DNA from: Taxillus chinensis
Taxonomy: Eukaryota; Streptophyta; Magnoliopsida; Santalales; Loranthaceae
NCBI GenBank assembly: GCA_023512835.1
Contig: JAKCVP010000387.1
Coordinates: 62,001-126,000, forward strand
Reading direction: 5' to 3'
DNA: 64,000 bases
The translations under genes were made by a program, and so were the position numbers. Shown here one piece after another: positions 49,269 to 59,961 of this stretch. The notes under the pieces were generated by a model that was given only the letters and a program-made list of their open reading frames with translations, did not search any database and was not told where the DNA came from. How positions within the stretch are numbered: position 1 is the first letter of the stretch; each line of letters opens with the position of its first letter.

Positions 49269-51503
49269 ATGAAGAAGGTACGTTGGCGATCATTGTCACG
49301 TTCGACCTCATCCTCGACCCCTCCAAGACACAGGGTTCGGCCCAATTTTGCCGCTTAGGTGCTAACGCTCCCTGCGTACAGTTTCGAAGGTCAACCAAGA
49401 GCAGCGACAAGACCGACTCTGTCAGCAGCGGCAGAGCCCTCTACATACCACCCAAGGATCCTACCGCTATTGTTCCTCCGAAAAAGGTCAGTCCTGCCCT
49501 GCCTCGCCTGCACCGCCGCGCGCGCAACACCAAGACACACATGCCCCATTCCCTAGTCCAGAGCCCCCCCTGTCCTGCCAAAGCCAGCGAAGACCCAGTG
49601 GGGACACTCATACTCATGCCCTTCACAGGTGATAAAAGCTCTCTTCTCCTGGCACCCCGACGACCCCGCCGAAAGCCTCGATTACCTGTCCTTTGACGAA
49701 GGCGACTTCCTTCACGTCGTCGGCCGTGAGAACGACCCAGACTGGTACGAAGCCTGCAATCCTGTTGTCGGCCGCCGAGGCTTGGTGCCTGTCAATCACT
49801 TTGAAGAAGTCGGAAAGCAAGCTCGAGGCAGTCAAGGCTCGACTGTCCACTCCCGCTCGCAGTCCGGCGTCGGCCACGACTCTGGCTACCACGAGCCCTT
49901 CAACAACGCGTCCGTGCCGAACGGCTTCACCCAGTCTGACGGCGCGCATCCGAGAATGTCGCGCCTTGCAAGAGGGTCGGGAGCAATGGTCTACGGCATT
50001 GTACAGTATGATTTCAAGGCCGAACGAAGCGACGAACTCGACGCAAAGGCTGGCGAGGCCATCATCGTCATTGCGCAATCCCATCACGAGTGGTTTGTAG
50101 CAAAGCCAATCCAGCGTCTCGGAGGTCCAGGCCTCATACCCGTCTCCTTCATCGAGATTCGAGACATGTCAACCGGCAAGGCTGTGCCGGATCCGCACGA
50201 TGCCGTGCGCAAAGCCGGTGTGCCAAAGGTTGAAGAATGGAAACAAATGGCAGCAGAATACAAGAACAGCAGCATACCTCTGGGCAGACTGGACATTTCA
50301 GCTGGAGGAAGCATGACCCAGCAAATGGATCGTTTGAGCTTGAACAGTAATGCTCGACAAAGTCAGAACACGGAATCGCGGTATCAACAGTCAGACGTAT
50401 GTTCTCGTGCGCTCCTTTCGTTGATCTAGGCCTAACCTTTCGAATAGCCCTTTAGAGGATACGGTCATGCATCGTCGCAGAGGTCAACAGGCATCGCAAT
50501 GCCACCACTCGACCATCGCTCCTCCCAGCCGCTGGTACCAGTGAGTGCTCGCGTGCCTCGTTACTGCCATGAAAGAGAAGAGTTCTGGTTCATCGTGCAA
50601 GCGACCATGGAGGACGACAGACAGTGGAGTCTACAAAGAAGTTACAAAGACTTCTACGGACTGCAATTAGCGCTAAAGGAACAATTTCCTGAAGAGGCTG
50701 GCGCTGTGCCTGGATGCGCCCGAACATTGCCGCTCATGCCAGGACCAGTGCCTTGGGTGTCAGAACATATCACGTCTGAGCGAAGGCACCATCTTGACAA
50801 GTACATGCGCGATCTGCTGAACACAAGCCCCAAGATTGTTGGAAGTTTGCCCGTTCGACAATTCTTTGCGCCGAGAGAATTTGACCACAAGGGGCAGCAT
50901 GAAGATCTGTCCGATGCAGAGCTGACGCCGACTCCTGCACGACTCTCCGCCGGTTCATCACAACACTCGGGCCAAGGTGATTCAAGGCAGTCTAGTACCG
51001 GCAATGTCAGCTCAACCGCAGCAACCTCCTACACAAGCCCTCAAAGATACCCACAACAGCCCTACAACCCTGGTAGTCCGTACAATCAGAAGCAGCCTCC
51101 TGGTCACTACCGCAATGCCTCCGACCTACGGGTACCTAACGGCAGCGGAGGATCGATCAGTGGCCCGCCGCCTGTCATCAGGAATAACAGCGCCATGACG
51201 TCTACCTCCAACGTATCTCAAAATGCACCAGTCAAAGTCAAGGTCTGGTTCGGCGACAGTAACATAGTCGTACTAAGATTACCGTCGTCGTTTGGATTTT
51301 CAGAACTTGTCGCAAAGATTCGCGAGAGGTGGAGTCTGGAGCCAGGCGTCGACAAAGCGAACCTGTCTGATTCGGACTTTCGAATCGAATGGAAGGATGA
51401 GCAAACAGGCGGCTACTATCCACTTGACGGCGACGAAGATCTAAGTTCCGCGCGCGATCGGTCAGAGAAGCTCACATTGAGAGTGGAGGCACCAGGGATG
51501 TGA
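49269..51503 (+). CDS. BEM1: Bem1/Scd2-like polarity scaffold (SH3-SH3-PX-PB1)
   Basis: Cytosolic scaffold that brings Cdc42, its exchange factor and PAK kinase together at sites of polar growth. Exons 49269-49277, 49382-49486, 49629-50396 and 50448-51503 give 645 residues. The first exon encodes only MKK. Domains: SH3-1 at about residues 39-100 (VIKALFSWHPDDPAESLDYL), SH3-2 at 157-218 (YGIVQYDFKAERSDELDAKA), PX at 324-435 (EFWFIVQATMEDDRQWSLQR, RSYKDFYGLQ) and PB1 at 555-640 (KVKVWFGDSNIVVLRLPSSF). A disordered Ser/Gln/Pro-rich linker precedes PB1. All introns have GT-AG ends, and all exon lengths are multiples of three. The domain order is diagnostic. Confidence 0.95.
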
Positions 51504-52699
51504 TTGGCGATGCACTGTCTCCCATCTTCTCTCGTTTCTTCCATCTTCCCATTGTTCCCTTTTGCTTTTCTATTTTCTCTCTTACGTTTCGCTCTACACA
51601 CAAGCAGGTGGAGACCCCGATATTTCTTTTTGCCAAAGCCTTTTGTCTACCCGACCAAGGCTCGATACCTCGCGTACAACACCTGCAACGCGACCTTCTC
51701 TTGCAATGGGCGGCGTTTTGATTAGGTCTCTCTGCTTCTTGAATTTTGTTATCTGCAGGAGATGGACCACGGGAAGCTGAGGAAAGCTGGGAAGGGGGAG
51801 GATTGCTCTGTTCACCTACCAGTAGTGCAGGGGCGACCGTTTCTTTTGGATTTGATCACGATAACGCTCGGCACGGCTACCTACCTTACTCGTACACTTT
51901 ATGCAAGGTTTACGGTCAAATTACGAGAAGTCGCTCTGCTTTTCGTCGGGCTGGGAAATGGGGGAAGGGGGTTCCCCTCAATATTGCTACGGCATGTCGC
52001 ATTTGTCCTGGCCAATCTTTGTCCTGTCTTGTCTGGCGCGATCTGATGTCCAGTGGGGGTCCATGATGTGTTGTTTGTCCGGACGAGTCAGACTGGGACC
52101 GGAGTGGAGGCTGCCCAGAGACGGGAGAAGCATTTTTTTTGATGCATGCCATTTCCAGAGGTCGTTCATATTTAACCCACTTACTTTCTTTTCAATGGCT
52201 GATGATTCCTTTCTTCTCTCTGCTTTTTCGAGAGTCCTCTTCTGGCCTTTCCTATTCCTTTGGTTCTTCCTCTGATGTGCCTTTTGTTGATAGAGACTGT
52301 TGACCTGCTTTGGTGTGATGTTGTATGGTGTAGTGCGGTATATAAGGAAGGATATTGAGGGAGATTCTGAGGCGGAGAAGGTAGATACCTAGGCAGGTAT
52401 TGTAGTACTTTGCGTCAGACTTTTGTCCAAGATTGTTCACGGAGCGTTGGATGTTTTGGCTGAAGAATTGAATACAGGTAGGTACATTTATGCGTTTAGG
52501 TATTTCTATCCTGCCCTGTCTTGTTCTATCCTGTTGTACAACCCGGCGGCCTTGGATCCCTTTGTATTTACAAGTATGTATGCATGTCTATATGTACGAG
52601 TATCCTTCTTGAGCTTTGGACTTTCGACGCTGGTTTACCCGCTTCGAGTCTGTGAGGTGTTCCTTTCAAGTAGGAATGACTAAACGAGACCCATCCCCT
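51504..52699. other. Convergent intergenic region (BEM1 / OYE)
   Basis: Nearly 1.2 kb. TACCTA/TAGGTA motifs occur near 52385 and 52480, and a TATATAAGG box is at 52339-52347 on the plus strand without a supported gene after it. No coding feature is convincing. Confidence 0.4.
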
Positions 52700-54085
52700 T
52701 CACGTACTAGAAAACGTGACCAATTTCTTCATATCCAGCTGATAAGCCACAGTGACCAACCCCCCACCAAGGGCCTTCATCCCAGGAAGTACCCGCAGCA
52801 ACCAAGGCACAGTGATAGCCTTCATCTTGACCACGGCGTCGCGGTCCGCCACAGCCTCGTTGAGCAGCACCTCCTTCGGCACCCGCGGCGTCACGATGCC
52901 CGGTCTGCCCAGCCCCACGATATCGCAGGCCCCGGACTCGAGCGCGGCGCGCATGCCCTCGCGCGTCCGGAACCCACCCGTGACCATGAGCGTCAACTGC
53001 GGGAAATGCCGGCGCACTTCCTGCGCAAAGTCGAGGAAGAAGGCTTCGCGGTTCGCTGTGCGCGCTGAGACGGGCGCATTGCCCTTTTCCGTTTCCACTC
53101 TTGTCTTGTCTGCTGCTGATGTTGAAGACGAAGTAGAAGTGGAAGTAGATGTCGAATCCGACGCAGCAGCAGCAGCATTCCGGTCAAATTCAGGCCCCAT
53201 CATACGCGGATTCTCATAACTCCCCCCGCTAATCTCCAGAAAATCCACGCCCGACTCCGGCCCCGCGATCTCGCGAATCTGCGCAAGCACATCCTCGAGC
53301 CCGCCCGCTTGATTCCCATCCATGAAATCCGCACTGTTCAATTTAATCCCGAGCGTAAAGGAGCGCGGGACCGCCGCGCGTATAGCAGCGACGACTTCGC
53401 GCAGCAGGCGCGCGCGCTTGACCGCGCTGCCGCCGTACCCGTCTGTGCGCTTATTACTGTGCGGACTGAGGAATTGAGCGAGCAGATAGCCGTGCGCAGC
53501 GTGAATTTGCATCCCCTTGAATCCTGCGTCGGAGGCTAGGCGCGCTGTAGCGGCGAAGCGCAGGACCACGTCGTCGATGTCGGCCTGCGTCATCTCGCGG
53601 GGTGTGCCGAAGGCGAGGAAGCTCAATATTTTCTGGAGGATGCCAGGGCCGAGATTGAGGGGGATGGGCGAAGGGGCGATGGCGGTGCCGGTGCGCATGA
53701 AGCGCGCTGCTTGACGGCCCGGGTGGTTGACTTGGATGATTGCGGGGGAGTCGTGGGTTTGGATTGCGTCGGCCCAGGATTTCCATAGGGCGAGGGTTTG
53801 GTCGCGGAGGGGGGATGGGGTGGGGGTGGTTGTTGCGAGGGCGTGGGGGAGGCAGACGTCGTGAGGGGAGCCGCGCTGGGAGGAGTTGATCATTATGTTG
53901 CCTGTTAGGAGCATGCCCCAGGATCCGGAGGCCCAGTGGGTGTAGAGGGTTGAGTGGGAGGGTGTTGGGTTGCTATCTTGGGCTAGGTCTTCGGCCATTG
54001 CTGCTTTTGCCAGGCGGTTGGGGAGGATGAGGCCCGAGGGGAGGGTGAGGGGTTGGTTGAGCGGGGAGATGGTTGTTGTTGACAT
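52700..54085 (-). CDS. NADH:flavin oxidoreductase, OYE-family (YqjM-like class)
   Basis: FMN-dependent ene-reductase type TIM barrel, single exon, 461 residues. Motifs in order: LPNRLAKAAMAEDLA, AIIQVNHPGRQAARF, IQIHAAHGYLLAQFLSPHSN with substrate-binding His residues, then KRTDGYGGSAVKRARLL, LGIKLNSADF, FLEISGGSYENPRM, and a phosphate-binding end (LMVTGGFRTREGMRAALESG, DIVGLGRPGI). A low-complexity Ser/Thr insert (STSTSTSTSSSTSAAD) lies before the last third. The physiological substrate is unknown. Family members in fungi are often found in secondary metabolism, but here no neighbouring biosynthetic gene is present. The start MSTTTISPLNQPLTLP is conserved in the family. Confidence 0.92.
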   Translation of the reverse strand: MSTTTISPLNQPLTLPSGLILPNRLAKAAMAEDLAQDSNPTPSHSTLYTHWASGSWGMLLTGNIMINSSQRGSPHDVCLPHALATTTPTPSPLRDQTLALWKSWADAIQTHDSPAIIQVNHPGRQAARFMRTGTAIAPSPIPLNLGPGILQKILSFLAFGTPREMTQADIDDVVLRFAATARLASDAGFKGMQIHAAHGYLLAQFLSPHSNKRTDGYGGSAVKRARLLREVVAAIRAAVPRSFTLGIKLNSADFMDGNQAGGLEDVLAQIREIAGPESGVDFLEISGGSYENPRMMGPEFDRNAAAAASDSTSTSTSTSSSTSAADKTRVETEKGNAPVSARTANREAFFLDFAQEVRRHFPQLTLMVTGGFRTREGMRAALESGACDIVGLGRPGIVTPRVPKEVLLNEAVADRDAVVKMKAITVPWLLRVLPGMKALGGGLVTVAYQLDMKKLVTFSST

Positions 54086-55269
54086 GATGGCGGTTGGTAG
54101 GGGGTGTGAGTCTCTGAGTGGTTTGTGGCGTTGATGAGTGTTGTTGTGTGGAGACGAGGTTGATGTCTAGATGCCGCAATGTACAATGTATCCCACGGAC
54201 GCACGGCCTGAAGCAAATCCCAGCTCAACAGGACGACTCTGTCTGAATCTGCCACTCTGTTTTACAAGTCATCGCCAGAGCCTCGAGGGGAAATAAAGAG
54301 GCTTCACTCCTGGTTATCAGGCATGGAGTCGGACAAGAAATTCGTCCGGCCGCAGCCTCGGCTTGCTAATCGCAGCTGGCCCCGTCTCTGGCATTCATAA
54401 GCAACAAGAGAGAAGGCAGCAGCGTAGGTGCGTGCGTTATTATCATCCCAGGGATGCATTAATCATGCGCCTGTCCATTCGAGAAGCGTCGTCCGGGCTA
54501 GACTGGTGTTGTGCGTATTCATCTGGCTTGATTAGGTGTCATGTCCGGGGGTCCGCGTTGGCCGTGTCTCGTCTGGGGTTTCTCTCCCGTAGGTTAGGTC
54601 TGGTCTTGTCTTGCCGGGCGGTTGTGATTGACGGCATGAGGACGAGCCTGCAGGGAAGAGAAATGCTTATCGATCCTTCCTGGTGCAATTGGCCCATACA
54701 CGTGAGCTCGGGGTACGCAGAAGCCGTACAAAGTGCAGGATGGCCCCATCCTTGCGGCGGCGTGGGCGGCTGGGAGTATACGACGTCTCGAGGTTTGTTG
54801 TATATAGATACTTCATATGACCAGTCTCGAGTTTCCAAGACCAGCAGACGTTTATGCTTGACCACAGACACCAGGTCGTGTCCTCCCAGCTGCCGCAATT
54901 AGAGGACCGTCATGCGCGTAGGCCAAGCGCTCACTGGAGCCCGACAGAGGTCTCCGTCTGCCCGGAGAAAGATGTATTACAAACGTATATACAGCAAGTC
55001 TATCTATTACGAAACGCCGACATGATTCCATCTATAAAGGGCCTCGTTGTGGGACCAAGGCTTGAGGAGACGGGCGGGGCGGTGCGGACGGCACGGCTTT
55101 GGCTTCGATGAGCGACACTCGTGTCCCGTATGCGCGTGGTCATGCTGACGTGTGGCACGAGGTTAATTGAACCTCGCCCGCTGAACGCAAAGGCTTTTCC
55201 CTTGGTCGTCTCTCATTTTGTTAATGCCATCATGCTTGTTTTCTTCAGGGTCTCCGCCCGCTCGCCCGC
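54086..55269. other. Intergenic region upstream of the OYE gene
   Basis: 1184 bases with the OYE promoter and the 3' end of the DUF1275 gene. A CACGTG is at 54699-54704. Open frames here have no domain. Confidence 0.4.
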
Positions 55270-56630
55270 TCAGTCGCCCCAGAGGATCCTGTTGAGCGGT
55301 GTCACGGTGCCGCTTGCCGGTTGATTCTTCTTCGCTCCCACCAGACCATGATTGAACAGGAAGCTCAACATCGCAAGCACCTTTACAATACCAAAGATAA
55401 GGAGCGCAAGATTTGCACTAGCGAATTGAGATGTCGCTGCTCCGACGAATGCTCCCGCAATGAGCGATAGGAAGAAGAGAAACCGTCGATTCCTCGCCGA
55501 GTTGTGAAGTCGAAAGATGTTGCGGTCCGTCGAAAGTTGAATCAGTGTGCCTGTGATCATCGTCGTGTTGAGCTCCGGCAACTTGACACACAAAGCAAGC
55601 GAGATCTGCCCGCCACATGAAAACGCGAGCAGAGACACCACTGCTACCGCCACGACGCCCACGTCGCCGTGTTCCACAGTGTAGATGATGGCAACCGCGG
55701 CCATGACGAGCACCGCTTGTATGAAATTGGAGAAGAGTAGCCATGCCCTTCGCCGTTGTTTGACGAGGTGACCAATATGACCAAAGAATGCTGAGCCGAG
55801 AACAAAGAACAGCATCGAGAACCCGACATTGGCCTCGACACCCCCACTGACCTGAGCATGCTGGTTTGCCCAGAGCGTGATCATTACGGCATTACCCGTC
55901 TGCTTCGATACAAAGCACCGGTAGGTCACATAAGTTACGGCATCTACGACACCCGTCTGTGTCGCTCAAATCAGTACAGGACAGTACCAGCCCTCGAAGA
56001 TTAGAAACTTACGCCGAATGTCAGAAGCAGCAGCTGGGCTTCCAAGAAATGATTGTGCGGCACTTCTTGGAATAGGTATTCCCTAAAGTTTGCGCTGCGA
56101 GGGAAGAGCCGCGACTCACTCGGCTCTTGTTGAGCCTCAAGGTCAGGGTCGAGAGCGGGAATCTGATGTGCGGCAACATCAATGGTCGAATGCCTCGACA
56201 AGGTGTCGCCATTGCTAATCGACTCTAGCTCGCCCTTGGGAGTCTTCCCTCCAAACCCATCGATCTGGTCGGGATCTGGTCGTCTTGGCTTGAAAGTGAC
56301 ACCTCTAGGGCCTACGGCCTTTCCTGCTTTTTGAAGAAAGCTGGGAGTACGATTCGACTTTAGCCGAGCATTGACTTCAGAGGCTAGGAACAACATGTCA
56401 GAAGCTGAGCTTTCGCGAGCAAGCTCTGCTCGCACGAGGGCTGAGACGAAATCAGACGACGACTTACTGAACGAGGCTTGTCTTTGCCGTTCCGCCGTGC
56501 TCGGATGATTGCTTGGTGGTAACTCAGAACCAACTTCCGTCTCCTCGGATGATAATTGTGCATTCTGAAGTGGGCCCGTTGACGGGCGATGGACCACCTT
56601 CTCCAGATCATTTCCTGTTGGGGTGCTCAT
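55270..56630 (-). CDS. DUF1275 (YoaK-type) membrane protein
   Basis: Multi-pass membrane protein of unknown function, common in moulds and bacteria. Exon 1 is 56013-56630 and exon 2 is 55270-55956; the 56-nt intron (GTAAGT ... ACAG) joins LLLLTFG to TGVVDAVTYV, restoring the family motif. The product has 434 residues. The first 190 are soluble, disordered and Ser/Pro-rich, an unusually long head for DUF1275. The membrane part shows YRCFVSKQTGNAVMITLWAN, FSMLFFVLGSAFFGHIGH, VVAVAVVSLLAFSCGGQISL, LNTTMITGTLIQLST and FFLSLIAGAFVGAATSQF. The chosen start MSTPTGNDLEKVV is the first in-frame ATG. Divergent from PDX1. Confidence 0.85.
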
Positions 56631-58021
56631 GCTGGGCTCAGCTGATCCCAGATCCGGGTGCCCCTCTTCTAGACAAGAGATGTGAGAGATTCGGCAGGAG
56701 ATAAGGGCCAAATAGCAGAAATCCAAGAATGCGGCAGAAAGACCGTCATTACTTTTGTCGTTTCTTGCGCCTCAAGCTACTGCATAAATCAGAAGCTCAA
56801 GGTGAAATCTTGCAGATAAACGTCGCTGACGTACGCGATAAGGGATACGCGAGATCTGCAGTAGGGCTATTGGAGTGGATGGAGTCAGTGCTATCTTTTG
56901 CAAAACTGGTCCAGGATTACTAGCACGGACAGAGCTCAGGACAGTAGATCTCTGGTGCAATCGCGTTTGTGGGATTCGTGTGCATCATATACTCGTTCTC
57001 GTTCATCAGGGTCAGCCATGGACTGTGTGATAGCGGGAGCTAAGCTGCACCTACCACCGGAGAAGACTACTTCAACGCCTTGTCGGTTGCCAAGAGCGAT
57101 ATGCGCGGCATGTCGCAAGAACAAACCCTTAAGAACGAACCTTATTGAACATTCGTCAGCGGCAACTTGGCATGGCGGTAGCTGTGCTGGACAAGCCACT
57201 TGAGAAGCCGAACAGGTGCCTTCCATTGTTGCTTGACCTTGCCCAGGCGTGCCACAGACGGTGTCGAGGAGTATTTTAAGGTTCTTGACTTGGGAGCAGG
57301 CTCGTTAGCCCCGAACGACGGCGTCGCAAAGCCACATTGTGAGACGATCACTTTTGGTGCTAGACATGATCTCATCCAGGCTCGTCAATTCTCCATGCAG
57401 CTACAACCTAAAAGGTACAGACTGGCATGAGGCTTCTTGGCTCTGCGATCGAGACTACTTCGAAGGTTGTGTGGCTGATTGGATGTGCATTCTTGATTGT
57501 AATCAACGCGGCCATGGATTTGCTTATTCTACACTCGGCTGTAATCTGACATGTCGTCGATCGGAGCGATTGCGCCTCTTGACCAACATCACAAACTTTA
57601 ACGCCCAAGAGGGTGAGGGTCGCTGGACGGGGGAAAAAGGGGGACCAGGGCGTCGGATGCGCGCAGCAAACCACTGGCAGGATAGGTCTCTTTTCGCGAG
57701 GGCACCAGTGGGCGCGTTGGGCAGAGGCTCTGGACGATCACGGGTGGGTGCAGTGGAGCAGCTGATCTGCGTATGGGCCCTGTAAGACTACAAATGGTAC
57801 TGACTTTACTGTCTGCATTGCTTGTACTGTGTGTACTGCTTGCACTGTCTGTACATTGGCACGGTGGGGGTCGCCATCCATTTCGGTTTCGGCCCTTCGG
57901 TCACTCAGTCGGCGGATCTTAACTCCGCGCCCAACGGTTTCCATGCTTGAGCTGCAGATGTTGACGACTGGCGAGCATTACTGTTGCAGATTGTCATTGA
58001 TCACACAACATCTGCCACAAG
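56631..58021. other. Intergenic region between the DUF1275 and PDX1 genes
   Basis: 1391 bases between divergent starts. A degenerate 9-bp tandem repeat lies at 57801-57854. Short frames have no features. Nothing else is assigned. Confidence 0.4.
57801..57854. repeat. 9-bp tandem repeat, six units
   Basis: Six units with consensus TGYYTGTAC, some with one or two changes, in an intergenic region. Confidence 0.75.
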
Positions 58022-59421
58022 ATGCGAAGGATCCTCCTCAAGAGGACAGCGGTGAATGCCACTGCAAGGTCGGCTCAGAGAGTATGCAGCCGAAGAGGTA
58101 CACTTCCCCCAGCAATTCGCTTGATGAGCCAGCTGACGTTGAGCGACAGGCATCTCTGCCTCTGCGCAGCAACAGGCAGCTTCGAACTTTGTAATGCCCG
58201 CATTGTCCCCTACGATGACTGAAGGAAACATCGCTTCGTGGAAGGTCAAAGAAGGAGACTCGTTCTCTGCTGGTGACGTCCTGCTGGACATTGAGACAGA
58301 CAAGGCGCAGATGGATGTTGAAGCACAAGAAGATGGAGTCTTGGCAAAGATACTTGTGAGTTAAGAAATGCACAGGAATGGACGGCAATGACTGACGATG
58401 CGTGCAGCTCCAAGATGGCTCCAAAGCGATAGCTGTAGGCACGCGCATCGGCATCTTTGCAGAACAGGGCGACGACCTATCTTCGCTCGAATTCCCTCCC
58501 GAACCTTCTGCTAGTACACCAGCTGCTTCACGAGAAAATGATTCTGCTCCTCAGCAGGAGTCCACGCCTGCTCAAAAACCACAGTCGACCGAGTCGAAGC
58601 CCACGCCCAGTTCGAGCAGCTCCAGCGAGATCAAGCCCCAAACCTACCCTCTTTATCCATCTGTTCAGATGCTGCTGCACCAAAAAGGCCTGTCGTTGGA
58701 AGAGGCCAATAAGATCAAAGCTACCGGTCCACAAGGCCGTCTGCTCAAAGGCGATGTGCTGGCACACCTTGGCCAGATTGAGAAGGACTCCCCTTCCAAG
58801 CTGGCCGCAAGCATTTCCAAGTTGGAGCATCTAGATCTGAGCAACATTAAGATTGCGCCGGCCAAGACAATCAGTGCGTCGAAGAAGGAAGAACAAGCTC
58901 AAAGCCTGCCTGAAGAGGTCGTTGAACCCGACATGGAGCTTGCTGTGCCAGTCTCTTTGCAAGCAGTCTTCGAGACCAAGGAGCGGATCAAGAAGCAACT
59001 TGGCGTGGACTTACCTTTGGCTACCTTCATCGCGCGTGCATCAGATCTTGCGAACGAAGAGCTTCCCAAGGTCAAGGCGCCGCCCACGGCAGATGAACTG
59101 TTCAATTCGGTGCTGGGTCTGGACTCGGTCAACACAAAGACTTCCCGAGGAGTCTATTTGCCTCAGATAACAGGGCTGGGACCAAGCATTCCCGGTCTTC
59201 GACTCACCAAGGCGCTGGACATCATTGATGTTCTGTCCGAGAAGCCTGGAACTTCGAGGAGAGCAGCTTCACGCGCAATAGCTGGCGCTTCGAATGCCGG
59301 TGCGCAGACGGAAAACATCTTCAGTCTGAGCGTGAAGAGAGGAGAAGAGAGGCGCGCCAGAGTGTTCCTTGAGCGGATCAAGACGGTGCTCGAGGTTGAG
59401 CCTGGTCAACTGGTGCTGTAG
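58022..59421 (+). CDS. PDX1: Pyruvate dehydrogenase complex protein X (E3-binding protein)
   Basis: Matrix protein that docks dihydrolipoamide dehydrogenase (E3) onto the PDH core. Exons 58022-58097, 58150-58355 and 58408-59421 give 431 residues. Exon 1 is a presequence ([20 protein letters not shown]). The first intron is 52 nt with an AGCTGACG branch region and CAG acceptor; the second is also 52 nt. The lipoyl domain follows ([20 protein letters not shown]) with the lipoylated Lys in [12 protein letters not shown]. The E3-binding subdomain is near residues 174-214 ([35 protein letters not shown]). The C-terminal part lacks the HxxxDG acetyltransferase motif, which separates it from E2 (Lat1). 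Ser/Pro-rich linkers join the domains. Confidence 0.93.
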
Positions 59422-59957
59422 AGTAAGGGCAAAAAAGCATTTAGCATGGAGTTGGGGTTATTTGGGTGCAAGGTGACTGGCATGTGCATCACATGAAGTA
59501 TCTCTGTAGACAATGCAGACAGACCACGATCAATGCATGTGCACTTGACATTCGACGATGTACATGTCATCTGGAAGTCTTGTCTTCCAATAATTCCCCT
59601 TCCTACTCTACATGCGATCGGGCCGAGACGTCCGGAGGCGAGGGCATTCTCATTCTCTCCCGAGGCAGACACCTAAAGGCCCCACGGGCCCCCAGGGCAG
59701 GCGGGCAGGCGGGCAGGCGTGGCAGGATCTCGTTTGACAAGTCAAGACGATCTCTGCGCCGACCGTACCCCTCATCGTTCAACGGCTATGGACCTGTCAC
59801 AATTCATGAGCCGCATCCAACTTCCTTTCCGCCCCGTTTCAGCCCCTCTCATACACATCGCTCGCCAACCCCACAAGACGCCGTCTCTTGCGCATGGAAG
59901 TCTTGACTCGACCCTCGCTTGCCACGGGTCCAGAATGCGCAGAAGCATCGAGCTAGG
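59422..59957. other. Upstream region of the C2H2 transcription factor
   Basis: 536 bases with (GGGCAGGC)-type repeats at 59695-59719 and a 57-codon upstream ORF overlapping the transcription factor start. No separate gene is claimed. Confidence 0.45.
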
Positions 59958-59961
59958 ATGA
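59788..59961 (+). promoter_or_regulatory. 57-residue upstream ORF overlapping the factor's start codon
   Basis: An ATG frame from 59788 ends in TGA at 59959-59961, giving ATGA overlap with the main ATG at 59958-59960. A second ATG in the same frame lies at 59935. This arrangement permits termination-reinitiation control. Confidence 0.45.

Noticed and set aside
54363..54902. 179-codon frame upstream of the OYE gene
   Set aside because: No recognisable motif and a matching antisense open frame; consistent with chance.
57880..57945. tRNA-like stretch with a CTCAGTCGG segment
   Set aside because: No T-loop with GTTCRA and no complementary acceptor stem could be traced.
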